Below, piece after piece: positions 1 to 6,758 of a stretch of 25,866 bases of DNA (the stretch's first letter is position 1; each line of letters opens with the position of its first letter). The DNA lies in NCBI GenBank assembly GCA_022777455.1, contig JALFGI010000190.1, forward strand, positions 1 to 25,866. Direction: 5' to 3'. The notes below the pieces were generated by a model. The model did no database searches and was not told the DNA's origin. It saw only the letters and a program-made list of their open reading frames with translations. A program made the translations under genes and the position numbers. This stretch comes from Clostridiales bacterium. Lineage in GTDB: Bacteria; Bacillota_A; Clostridia; Oscillospirales; Oscillospiraceae.

Positions 1-141
1 GCCAAGTCCATCGGCGAGATCGTCATCAACACCCCTGCCCCCGCCATTGCCCATGCCATCGCCCGGGCCACCGGCGTCTGGCACCGGGAGCTGCCCATCA
101 CCCCGGAAAAGGTCGCCATGTCGCTGGCCCGGGAGCGGTAA
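1..141 (+). CDS. Xanthine dehydrogenase-family molybdenum-binding subunit, C-terminal end (partial)
   Basis: Only the last 46 codons are in the window; the gene begins upstream. The frame reads from base 1 to a TAA at 139-141. The residues AKSIGEIVIN, then TPAPAIAHAIARATGV and PITPEKV, match the extreme C terminus of the large molybdopterin-binding subunit of xanthine dehydrogenases and related aldehyde oxidases. In that family this end carries a conserved G-x-GE segment followed by an APAIANAI-type helix and a PxTPEKV tail. Such enzymes hydroxylate purines or other heterocycles in the cytoplasm, but the fragment is too short to name the substrate. The stop codon lies inside the first bases of a fold-back repeat (139-300), so the present C terminus may have been set by insertion of that element. 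The gene points toward the minus-strand array and is separated from it by terminators. Confidence 0.8.
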   Translation, partial: AKSIGEIVINTPAPAIAHAIARATGVWHRELPITPEKVAMSLARER

Positions 142-300
142 TACTAATTCTTGATTAAATGATTTAAATCATTTCCGCGGTTGGATTGTGCCAGAAAAGG
201 CAGATGACGGTTTTGGGCTGACGCCCAGCAAGGAAGATAACGCATTCTGGCGCAATCCAGACCGGAAAGGATTAAAGATTTTATTCAAGAATTAGTATTA
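139..300. repeat. MITE-like fold-back element with 16-bp perfect terminal inverted repeats
   Basis: The ends are TAATACTAATTCTTGA at 139-154 and its exact reverse complement at 285-300. Symmetry continues imperfectly inward: GGATTGTGCCAGAA on the left (about 183-196) pairs with TTCTGGCGCAATCC on the right (about 245-258). An inner TGGGC-TGAC-GCCCA hairpin lies near the centre. Almost the whole 162 bp can therefore fold into one long hairpin. It has no coding capacity and no second copy in this window. The first bases (TAA) form the stop codon of the upstream gene. This has the form of a non-autonomous miniature transposable element or a dispersed extragenic palindrome. A TA target duplication is possible but cannot be separated from the terminal TA of the element. 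Confidence 0.8.
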
Positions 301-343
301 GAAGCGCCCCCGTATTTTTACATTTGTGCCGTTCCGAGAACAA

Positions 344-380
344 CCCCCTGCATTTTCCTAAGAAATGCAGGGGGTATTTT
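344..380 (+). terminator. Rho-independent terminator
   Basis: A perfect 12-bp stem pairs CCCCCTGCATTT (344-355) with AAATGCAGGGGG (363-374). It has a 7-nt loop and is followed by TATTTT. It lies downstream of the partial molybdoenzyme gene and the fold-back element, and would end plus-strand transcription. Read on the minus strand the stem is followed only by TTGTTCT, so it could also weakly terminate the array arriving from 534. Confidence 0.75.
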
Positions 381-388
381 CCAGGCTG

Positions 389-422
389 AAAGTCCTGAAA
401 TCCTGCGATTCCAGGACTTTTT
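389..422 (+). terminator. Second terminator hairpin between the convergent units
   Basis: AAAGTCCTG (389-397) pairs with CAGGACTTT (412-420), followed by a further TT for a five-T run. It sits 9 bases after the first terminator. On the minus strand the same stem ends in only three Ts, so it is a weaker stop for the 20-kb array that converges here. Confidence 0.55.
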
Positions 423-533
423 GTGAAAAAGGTATGGTGGTTGATACAATGCGCAAAGAGTCAGGGAATGCACCACCTTGCCAGGGGCGATACAGCCTGA
501 GAAATCACACCGTATCCTGCTTCTGATTCCCGC
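423..533. other. Intergenic stretch downstream of the GNAT gene
   Basis: This is the rest of the 392-bp non-coding region between the molybdoenzyme fragment and the acetyltransferase stop. It contains a widely spaced GGTGG (near 437-441) and CCACC (near 473-477) that could pair loosely. I see no gene, tRNA or promoter here. Confidence 0.4.
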
Positions 534-1097
534 TCAGAGTTTTTCCTGGATCGTCGTATCCCGTTTTCCGTTGCGAAGCAATGGCTGAACCGATTCTTGT
601 TCAGTTTCCGGTGCTCTCAGATCCTTTTGCATATAGCCGCAAGTAAAGGGGAAAAAATCAAATTTTTCTGTTCCGGTATGGACAAAGCCATTGGATTCAT
701 ACCACTTTCTGAGAACTTGATTTTCCTCCACAATCCCGATTTCCATTCGGACACAGCCCAGCTTTTCCGCCGTTTCAAAGGCATGATTCAAGAGCTGACG
801 GCCTATTCCTCTTTTTCGGAATTGAGGGAGAACACTCAGATGATTCAGCTCACATACCCTGCCGTCTTTGCGCTGCAGCGAATAGAACCCGACCAACTGT
901 CCACCCTGGAAGCAGCCGAACATCGGTCTGTGTTCAATCAAAAACTGACGGGAAATCTTCTCCTCATTTGTGGAAAAAGCAGTAAAATCAGGAGCATTTT
1001 CCTTCGTAATGTGAAATTCTCTCGCCACGGTTCCAAAGCTTTCTCTGATCACCTTGACACATTGCGGAATGTCTTCCAGGGATATGCTTTTAATCAT
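534..1097 (-). CDS. GNAT-family N-acetyltransferase
   Basis: A 187-residue protein of normal size for a single-domain GCN5-related acetyltransferase, which moves an acetyl group from acetyl-CoA to an amine. The acetyl-CoA binding motif A is clear around residues 83-105: LSVLPQFRKRGIGRQLLNHA, a version of Q/R-x-x-G-x-G/A. Motif B follows with a family-typical segment containing N-x-x-x-R-x-WYESNGF (about residues 125-138). The ATG at 1097 is preceded by a weak GGGGA site. It is the last gene of the minus-strand array, 34 bp after the nucleoside hydrolase stop, so it is probably co-transcribed. The substrate cannot be read from the sequence; an amino sugar or amine released by the pathway is one possibility. 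The family call is firm and the role is not. Confidence 0.85.
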   Translation of the reverse strand: MIKSISLEDIPQCVKVIRESFGTVAREFHITKENAPDFTAFSTNEEKISRQFLIEHRPMFGCFQGGQLVGFYSLQRKDGRVCELNHLSVLPQFRKRGIGRQLLNHAFETAEKLGCVRMEIGIVEENQVLRKWYESNGFVHTGTEKFDFFPFTCGYMQKDLRAPETEQESVQPLLRNGKRDTTIQEKL

Positions 1098-1131
1098 TTC
1101 CGATCATCCCCGCTATTGATGTCCCGTTGGA

Positions 1132-2073
1132 TCACTGATTATAGAACTCACAGGTTTCCTTTAACATTTCCAGAAATTTCTGGCGGTCAATATCCATGCC
1201 AACGTAGCAATTGGGTGCCTTGCCGGGAATATCCTCCACCACAGTCTGGCCTTCATTTTCAGCCTGGGGATCATCTTCCACCCAAACCGAGTGGGGTTCA
1301 AAGCGGATGAGCCCCGGATCGATAATGGAAGCCACCGTGATGGCATCATGGATAATATGATTGTCCGTATTCTGTTTTTTGCAGTTTTCTCTGGAGAAGA
1401 CAGAAAGTTCCTGAAGTGTTTTATTCTTCTCTGTCCGGGAGCAGATCTCTATGATCGCATCAAATTCCTCCTGGGTAATGGCAGCCTGGTGAGTTACATT
1501 CAAGCCCACCATGTAAACCTCCATCTTCTCAAACACCTCTTTGGCAGCAGTGGGGTCGACCCAGATATTAAACTCAGCCCACCTGGACACATTACCAAAC
1601 AGTCCGCCACCCATGATGTAGAACCGCTTGATGTATTTTGGAAGGTCCGGATGGTGCTGCAGGGCAAGGGCGATATTGGTGAGGGGACCAACCGCCAACA
1701 GGATCATTTCACCCTGCGCCCGGACGCTTTCATCATAAATCACGTCCCAGGCAGGCATGGAATCCGGCTTCAATGAGAGCTGATCAACCTGGATGCTGCC
1801 CAATCCCTCATCTCCATGCACGATAGATGCAAAGCGGCTGTAATCTTTCTTCAGAGGGAGCTCCGCGCCATAGGCCACACGGCAGTTTATGCCGAATTTT
1901 TCGGCCAGATACAACGCATTTCTCCGGGTAAACTTTGCAGGAACATTGCCTTCAACCGCTGTAATCGCCCGGACATCAAACATCGGGCAGGCATGCGCCA
2001 TGGCAATGGCATACGCATCATCCACACCGGGATCCGTATCGATAATAATGGGGACTTTTTCCATTGGATTCAC
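1132..2073 (-). CDS. Nucleoside hydrolase (inosine-uridine preferring family)
   Basis: A 313-residue protein, the usual length for this family. It hydrolyses the N-glycosidic bond of ribonucleosides to base plus ribose in the cytoplasm. The Ca2+/ribose-binding signature DTDPGVDDA is at residues 12-20. GPLTNIALAL, a GNVSRWAEFNIWVDP stretch and the C-terminal HDAITVASIIDP with the catalytic-region His are all present. Two starts are plausible: GTG at 2073, with AAAGGAG six bases upstream, and ATG at 2064, with AGAGGTG upstream. I give the longer form. It lies 31 bp after a SIS protein and 34 bp before the GNAT gene. With the BMP-type importer at the head of the same array, it supports nucleosides or N-glycosides as imported substrates. 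The preferred base is not predictable here. Confidence 0.93.
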   Translation of the reverse strand: MNPMEKVPIIIDTDPGVDDAYAIAMAHACPMFDVRAITAVEGNVPAKFTRRNALYLAEKFGINCRVAYGAELPLKKDYSRFASIVHGDEGLGSIQVDQLSLKPDSMPAWDVIYDESVRAQGEMILLAVGPLTNIALALQHHPDLPKYIKRFYIMGGGLFGNVSRWAEFNIWVDPTAAKEVFEKMEVYMVGLNVTHQAAITQEEFDAIIEICSRTEKNKTLQELSVFSRENCKKQNTDNHIIHDAITVASIIDPGLIRFEPHSVWVEDDPQAENEGQTVVEDIPGKAPNCYVGMDIDRQKFLEMLKETCEFYNQ

Positions 2074-2104
2074 CTCTTGCTCCTTTGCATGTACATGACA
2101 GTCG

Positions 2105-3274
2105 TTAATCTACCAGCTCAATATTGCTGGATTTGATGGTATTTACTCCGCCATCCTGACTAAACAGCGGATTGCTGGCACTCATCCCGCCAAAGTACTC
2201 ATAGCCGCGGTTGATGCAGATATAGTTTCCCAACATGAACAAAGGAATGAAGTTGACCAGAGGATTGATAAACTCATAGCGGCTGGCAGGCAGCGTGCAG
2301 ATGGTTGCGCCTTCCAGGAATGCACTCGCTTCTGCATCGGTTACCACAAACACGTTCCGGTCAGATTTCACCATGGACCCCACGGTCTCCACCGTTCTGG
2401 TGAAAGAGGCGCAGTTCCGGGAGGCAACCGCGATGGTGCCCAACTTGTTCCGGTCCGTCTGGAAGAAATCGATATGGCACCAGTCCTCGCTGTCATTCAG
2501 GCAATTCAGGCTTCCGCACAGTTCAAAGAACTTTGCGGCGCCGAAGTATGCCGTTGCGAAGTCGCTGCCACCGCCAACAAAATCAAATCCGAGATAATCT
2601 TTCCAAGTCTTGGAAACTTCATAAACCTGATCATCCACGCGGGAGAGAACCTCCTCGGAGCAAACAGCGGACACATACCGCAGGATCTCACCGCGAATCT
2701 CGGCAGCCTCCGCCTCCGTTACGTTACCCCGGAGAAGACCTGCATGAAGGCCAAACAGGGTCGTCGTGCACACAGCCGCGACATAGGTTCTGGCCTGATA
2801 GGAGGGGGCAAAATCGCTCATCTTTGGAATCTGGATGGGAAGGATGTATTTTGCGAACTGAGCCATCCGGGACTGGGGATTGCCGGTAATCGCCAAGGTT
2901 GTGCAGCCTTTGGCTGCTGCTCTTTGCATTGCCTCTGCCACACGGGCACCGCCGCCGGATACACTGATCACGATCACCAGCGTCTGTTCGGGATGCTCCG
3001 TCGTGAAAACATGATGGCGGCTTACATCAATGCACCGCAGCGCCTGATAGTCGCAATTCAAAAACATGCGGCTGTTGAACTCCTTGGTGGCGAGGGATGC
3101 TGCATAGGAGTCCCCGTTGCCGGTAATCAAAACATGGCGGATGTCTTTCATCACTTCATCGGGAATCACTTCCCGGAATACTTCCTCACTGAGATTGTTT
3201 ACAAGTCCCTCCAGAAATTCCGGAAAGCTCAGAAAGCCATGCTTTGCCTGGTTATCACGCCCTACTACTTTCAT
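2105..3274 (-). CDS. Double-SIS sugar isomerase/deglycase-like protein 1 (SIS-1)
   Basis: A 389-residue protein with two SIS (phosphosugar-binding) domains, arranged like the isomerase half of glucosamine-6-phosphate synthase (GlmS) or the fructosamine deglycase FrlB. The first nucleotide-fold loop is ITGNGDSYAAS (about 50-60). The phosphate-loop equivalent is SVSGGGAR (104-111). A conserved SEDWCHIDFF block (262-271) stands where GlmS and FrlB have their E-x-x-HGP segment. The C terminus has NPLVNFIPLFML followed by YFGG, like the FrlB tail. No glutaminase domain is present, so it is not GlmS. The ATG at 3274 follows AGAAGGAG. It differs from the other four paralogs in having GNGDS instead of GCGDS. 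It precedes the nucleoside hydrolase by 31 bp, and repeat A lies upstream. The reaction is unknown; isomerase or C-N deglycase are the best guesses. Confidence 0.85.
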   Translation of the reverse strand: MKVVGRDNQAKHGFLSFPEFLEGLVNNLSEEVFREVIPDEVMKDIRHVLITGNGDSYAASLATKEFNSRMFLNCDYQALRCIDVSRHHVFTTEHPEQTLVIVISVSGGGARVAEAMQRAAAKGCTTLAITGNPQSRMAQFAKYILPIQIPKMSDFAPSYQARTYVAAVCTTTLFGLHAGLLRGNVTEAEAAEIRGEILRYVSAVCSEEVLSRVDDQVYEVSKTWKDYLGFDFVGGGSDFATAYFGAAKFFELCGSLNCLNDSEDWCHIDFFQTDRNKLGTIAVASRNCASFTRTVETVGSMVKSDRNVFVVTDAEASAFLEGATICTLPASRYEFINPLVNFIPLFMLGNYICINRGYEYFGGMSASNPLFSQDGGVNTIKSSNIELVD

Positions 3275-3302
3275 ATCGTTTTTCTCCTTCTATTAAGCTT
3301 CT

Positions 3303-3418
3303 GGGCACCTCTAAAAACTACCCTTTTGGGTTTTGGACGGATCTTTTTCCTTCACAATGCGTTTTGAAAGCAAAATCTCTCGTCCAAAACCGCAAATAAG
3401 TCGTTTTTAGAGGTTGCC
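3303..3418. repeat. Fold-back repeat, copy A
   Basis: The outer arms are GGGCACCTCTAAAAAC (3303-3318) and GTTTTTAGAGGTTGCC (3403-3418), with one extra T in the right arm. A perfect inner pair is GGTTTTGGACG (3329-3339 region) with CGTCCAAAACC (3381-3391). It fills the gap between the MFS gene and SIS-1. The MFS stop codon (3407-3409) lies inside the right arm, so its last residues are encoded by the repeat. It resembles copies B (5545-5624) and C (21298-21379). Confidence 0.8.
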
Positions 3419-4675
3419 TTCCGTGGTTCTGAATTGCGCATGAATTTTTTTGCTCTTGTTGATGGAAACCGCACCCAGAATGCCGGCCATGCAATACAGC
3501 AAGGTCGCCATGATAAAGGCACCGCGATAGGAGCCAAGCTTATCATAAAACAAGCCGATGGATGCATAGAGTCCACCGCCGACCAGACTGTTGATCATCA
3601 TCATCAGAGCCCAGATATCGGAATAATGCTTGGAGCCAACGATGCTTCTTGCCAGCAGAGGGCACTGTACCTGATACATGCTGTTACCCAGACCCACCAC
3701 AAAGATAGCAGGGTAAACATAGTATGGATTCCGGAAGCTGAGCATCATGATCATATAGCCCAGCCCCGTCGTGACCGCACCCCACAGCAAGCCTGCTTTT
3801 ACGCCGTACCTATCATTGATCTTACCCACAACCAGGCTGCTCAGCGTCCCGCCCAAACTGGAAAACACCCCCACCAATGCTCCAAACTTGATCGGTTGCC
3901 CCAGTTCCATCGTGGAGAACGTGGTGGTGTAGCCTGCCACTCCGCAGGCATAGCTATACATGACACATGCCATCCAGGCGATATACAGCAGCGGCAGGCG
4001 GAATGCCTGTTTTGGGGTAAGGCTGTCGCCGGAGCAATCGGCAGCCGCCTTCTCCTCCTGCTCGGCCTCCTCCGCGCCATAAGGCTCACAGCCAACCTGG
4101 GAAGGACTGCGCACCAGAAGAAACACGGCAGGAATGGTAATCACTGCAGCAAGCAATGCCATAATGAGATAGGCATTTCTCCAACCGAATGCGGTAATCA
4201 GCCAAGCGGACAGCAGGGTATAGATCAACGCGGAGATGGTACCCACGGCGGTAACAATACCCAGCACGGTACCATTCTTTTTGCGGAACCACATATTCAG
4301 CACAATGGGAATCGCCACAAAGCCGGTGAATGCCTGGGCGACACCGATGATCACACCGGAGATATAGAACATTTGCACCGTGCGGTATGTAGACATCAGC
4401 GCCAGACCAATGACCTCCAGCACGGAGGAAATTCCCAGCACAAGGTCAATCCGCTTGGTGGTGATCATTTTGGCTGCAGTGGTATAAAGCAGGGCCATGG
4501 AGATGGCCTGAATGCTGGTAAACATGGTCAACTGGCTAACCTGGCAGCCAAGCTCCTGAACAATGGGGGTAATAAAATTACCCACAGCAGCCATGCAGGC
4601 GCCGCCGGTTCCCAGCTTCATCAGGATACAGGCAATGACAATTTTCCAGGCATAGTGCATTTTTCCCTTTTTCAC
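3407..4675 (-). CDS. MFS transporter (oxalate/formate-antiporter-like branch)
   Basis: A 422-residue, strongly hydrophobic protein with about 12 predicted membrane segments, in two halves. A charged cytoplasmic loop separates them (about residues 190-225, rich in Glu and Ala). The N-terminal MHYAWKIVIACILMKLG and the loop pattern resemble the oxalate/formate and monocarboxylate group of the major facilitator superfamily. The start is GTG at 4675, with GGGAG eight bases upstream; an ATG at 4660 is a possible alternative. It begins 3 bp after the BtpA-like gene, so the two are tightly coupled. Its stop lies inside repeat A. It may import a sugar acid or export a product; the substrate cannot be assigned. 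It is one of three unrelated transporter types in the array. Confidence 0.85.
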   Translation of the reverse strand: MKKGKMHYAWKIVIACILMKLGTGGACMAAVGNFITPIVQELGCQVSQLTMFTSIQAISMALLYTTAAKMITTKRIDLVLGISSVLEVIGLALMSTYRTVQMFYISGVIIGVAQAFTGFVAIPIVLNMWFRKKNGTVLGIVTAVGTISALIYTLLSAWLITAFGWRNAYLIMALLAAVITIPAVFLLVRSPSQVGCEPYGAEEAEQEEKAAADCSGDSLTPKQAFRLPLLYIAWMACVMYSYACGVAGYTTTFSTMELGQPIKFGALVGVFSSLGGTLSSLVVGKINDRYGVKAGLLWGAVTTGLGYMIMMLSFRNPYYVYPAIFVVGLGNSMYQVQCPLLARSIVGSKHYSDIWALMMMINSLVGGGLYASIGLFYDKLGSYRGAFIMATLLYCMAGILGAVSINKSKKIHAQFRTTEGNL

Positions 4676-4678
4676 TGC

Positions 4679-5503
4679 CTATTCTCCCTTTGCCAATTTT
4701 TCTTCCAGCTCACGAATATTCCGGGAATACGCAGCTACAATGGGTCCGATGATCGGGCCGCCCCACTTGCCGCCTTCAAAGGCAGTGCCCACCAGGGCGC
4801 CATCCGCATAGCGGAGTCTTGACGCACAGTTTTCCACCGTGGTGCCGCCGCCCAGAATAACCGGGATATTCCCCGCTGCCTTGACATCCTTTACCAGCTG
4901 CTCATTATGCGCAAAGTCCTTCGCGTATACTTCCACCGCATTGGCTCCCAAGCGCATGGAGGTGCTGGCCAGATTTTTGATATTCTCAGCAGAGTATTCT
5001 CCGGTATGATGATAACCGGAAATTTCGGACAGCATGGCAATGCCCCCGGCTTCAATCTTCCTGCGGTACTCTGCGACTTTCAGAGGCTGTCCTTCAATGG
5101 TTCCATACAGAGATTCGGTTTTACCCACCAGCGCGGAGCATCTGGTGAAGTCCGCACCAGCTCCCTTGCAAACCGCCAAAGAGGGGGTGATGCAGTTCCA
5201 CATAATCTGGGCGCCCACCAGGAAATCCGGGCCGACTGCATCCCGGACCCTGGCCGTTACCGCCGCCAGGGTAGCAACACGGGCATAGTCCGTATCATCC
5301 GTAGCGGGATAGTACACATCCACAGTCTGAACCAGGCAGCCATCCGCACCATTTTCTTTCAGTGTTTTACAGTCCGCAATGGCCTTACGCGTCATCTTAT
5401 CCAGATTGCCGTCCTCGTACAGCGGCGTTCCGGGCATGGGCAGCAAATGCACCAATCCGATAACCAGTTTCTTTCCATTCAGATGATCAAAACAAGTTGC
5501 CAT
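4679..5503 (-). CDS. BtpA/SgcQ-family TIM-barrel protein
   Basis: A 274-residue protein of the BtpA family. The hallmark VIGLVHLLPMPGTP is at residues 14-27. Later blocks include GADGCLVQ, DFLVGAQIMWN, a DFTRCS segment and ILGGGTTVENC near the C terminus, with ADGALVGTAFEGGKWGGP after it. Members include SgcQ of the E. coli sgc sugar gene cluster and BtpA, linked to photosystem I in cyanobacteria; their reaction is not settled. I chose the ATG at 5503 because GGGGGAG lies directly upstream; a longer TTG start at 5524 has no such site. It is 3 bp from the MFS gene downstream, and repeat B is upstream. In this setting a role as a cytoplasmic aldolase, lyase or phosphosugar enzyme is an inference only. 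Confidence 0.88.
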   Translation of the reverse strand: MATCFDHLNGKKLVIGLVHLLPMPGTPLYEDGNLDKMTRKAIADCKTLKENGADGCLVQTVDVYYPATDDTDYARVATLAAVTARVRDAVGPDFLVGAQIMWNCITPSLAVCKGAGADFTRCSALVGKTESLYGTIEGQPLKVAEYRRKIEAGGIAMLSEISGYHHTGEYSAENIKNLASTSMRLGANAVEVYAKDFAHNEQLVKDVKAAGNIPVILGGGTTVENCASRLRYADGALVGTAFEGGKWGGPIIGPIVAAYSRNIRELEEKLAKGE

Positions 5504-5544
5504 TTTTACTCCCCCAATAATCAATTTTTATTGCATTTTACACC

Positions 5545-5624
5545 GGGCAGCCTCAAAAACCGCTTTTGCGGTTTTGTGCAAAGGATCCGCTCAAAACCCA
5601 TAGGGGTCGTTTTGAGAGGTGCCC
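5545..5624. repeat. Fold-back repeat, copy B, with an internal terminator-like hairpin
   Basis: The arms are GGGCAGCCTCAAAAAC (5545-5560) and GTTTTGAGAGGTGCCC (5609-5624). Inside is the tight palindrome AACCGCTTTTGCGGTT (about 5558-5573). Read on the minus strand this gives a CCGC-AAAA-GCGG stem followed by TTTTTG, a short intrinsic-terminator shape between the HAD gene and the BtpA gene. The HAD stop codon is immediately next to the right arm. It is shorter than copy A but shares its end sequences and a GGATC core. Confidence 0.75.
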
Positions 5625-5625
5625 G

Positions 5626-6273
5626 CTAGTGCGTTCTCAGATACGTAATAACCTGGTCGAGTGTCGCTGCATGAAGCACACACTGGGCAGCCAGATCTTC
5701 CGGAACATTGGAGATGCCCTTCAGCCAAATTACATCCACGCCAGCAGCCCTTGCCGCTGCAATTCCGCTGGCAGAATCCTCCACGGTAATGCTTTGCTCC
5801 GGAAGCAGCTCCAGTTTTTTACATGCCAGCTGGTATAGCTCCGGGTCCGGTTTCCGATTTTGTGCCATCTCACCCCGGAGAATTGCATCGAATACATCAT
5901 TGAAATGGAACAGCTCCACATAGCTGCTCATCCATGCACCCCCATTGGAAGATACAATGGCTTTTTTCCTTGGATCTTTTTTGAGAAATGCCATCAGGCG
6001 GTCATACCCCGGAATCGTGGGAATATCGCCGGAAGCCATCCTTCGTTCCATCTCCAGGCGCCAGCACGCCCGTAAGGAATCAACATGCCCCGAAAAGTGA
6101 TCCTGCAGAAAGCGGTCAAATTCCTCCGGCGCACATCCGCTGATCTGTCCATATGCCTGTCTTGGAAGATCGAAGTCTGCATGGGTGCTGAGATACCTGC
6201 TCCATATCCCATAGGATAGTTCCTCGGTGTCCAGCAGCACACCATCCATATCAAACAATAATCCCTGGTACAC
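5626..6273 (-). CDS. HAD-superfamily phosphatase/phosphomutase (beta-PGM/DOG-like)
   Basis: A 215-residue protein with all four HAD motifs. The nucleophile motif is FDMDGVLLDTEE with D8 and D10. Motif II is the Ser in IVSSNGG near residues 106-112. Motif III is Lys141 in NRKPDPELY. Motif IV is VEDSASGIAAARAAGV starting at about 164. A helical cap follows motif I (about 17-85), placing it with the beta-phosphoglucomutase and 2-deoxyglucose-6-phosphatase group. It likely acts on a small sugar phosphate in the cytoplasm, either dephosphorylating it or moving the phosphate. The start is GTG at 6273, with AAGGGAAG upstream. It sits between the YjbQ gene and repeat B. A catabolic sugar-phosphate step fits the surrounding SIS and kinase-like genes; the exact substrate is open. 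Confidence 0.9.
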   Translation of the reverse strand: MYQGLLFDMDGVLLDTEELSYGIWSRYLSTHADFDLPRQAYGQISGCAPEEFDRFLQDHFSGHVDSLRACWRLEMERRMASGDIPTIPGYDRLMAFLKKDPRKKAIVSSNGGAWMSSYVELFHFNDVFDAILRGEMAQNRKPDPELYQLACKKLELLPEQSITVEDSASGIAAARAAGVDVIWLKGISNVPEDLAAQCVLHAATLDQVITYLRTH

Positions 6274-6300
6274 GGCGCTTTCTTCCCTTTCTGCCCATTT

Positions 6301-6326
6301 GGGGAGAGGGTCATCGCCCCCTCCCC
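6301..6326 (-). other. Intercistronic hairpin upstream of the HAD gene
   Basis: GGGGAGAGGG (6301-6310) faces CCCCCTCCCC (6317-6326) with one mismatch and a six-base loop. It lies in the 68-bp gap between the YjbQ gene and the HAD gene. No T-run follows on the minus strand, so it looks more like an mRNA processing or stability element than a full terminator. Confidence 0.5.
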
Positions 6327-6341
6327 TTTGGAGTCACAAAT

Positions 6342-6746
6342 TTACACACCCATGACCGCAACGGAATACGCACGCAGCTGCGGGAAGCAATACTCTGCCA
6401 GGAAGATGCCCTGAGAGCCACCCAGCATCAGTTTCCCATCCTCAACGATGAAATCCATGGACATGCCGGCCACAGAAGCCTTGCTGTGTGCCGCGCAGTG
6501 GGTAACACTCTCCTGCCTGTGAAAGTTATCTCTTGCGGGGAAAATCCTGGTGAAGTCGTCAATAATGTCCTCATGCCCCTTGGGATCATAGAAAGACGTG
6601 CACAGAATACCGGCATCGGTATCCGGCGTACGAACCACCGCAACACCGTGCACAATTCCGCTCTGGGCTACGATTTTCTGAACCTCTTCGGTTATCTCGA
6701 CCAAAGAGCCCTTCTTCAGTGTACGAATGCTTCTTGTTGTAAACAT
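6342..6746 (-). CDS. YjbQ/UPF0047-family protein, single domain (divergent)
   Basis: A 134-residue protein of the YjbQ (UPF0047) family. E. coli YjbQ has reported thiamine-phosphate-synthase-like activity, but the physiological role of the family is uncertain. The fold is recognised by ITEEVQKIVAQSGI (about 18-31), a DPKGHEDIIDDFTRIFP block, then EDGKLMLGGSQGIFLAEY near the end, matching the family G-x-x-Q-x-I-x-x-x-E-x tail. The family HTTAGL motif is altered to PDTDAGI, so the conserved His is lost. The second His region is also changed (THCAAHSKASVAG). The ATG at 6746 has GGGAGG seven bases upstream. It follows SIS-2 by 12 bp, mirroring the SIS-3 plus tandem-YjbQ pair. It may be a regulatory or non-catalytic partner, or an enzyme with changed chemistry. 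Confidence 0.85.
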   Translation of the reverse strand: MFTTRSIRTLKKGSLVEITEEVQKIVAQSGIVHGVAVVRTPDTDAGILCTSFYDPKGHEDIIDDFTRIFPARDNFHRQESVTHCAAHSKASVAGMSMDFIVEDGKLMLGGSQGIFLAEYCFPQLRAYSVAVMGV

Positions 6747-6758
6747 ACGCGCCCTCCC

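Noticed and set aside
3434..4822. Long open frame on the plus strand opposite the MFS and BtpA genes
   Set aside because: It has no recognisable domain, is rich in His, Gln and Asn as expected of an antisense frame, and lies over two clear genes.
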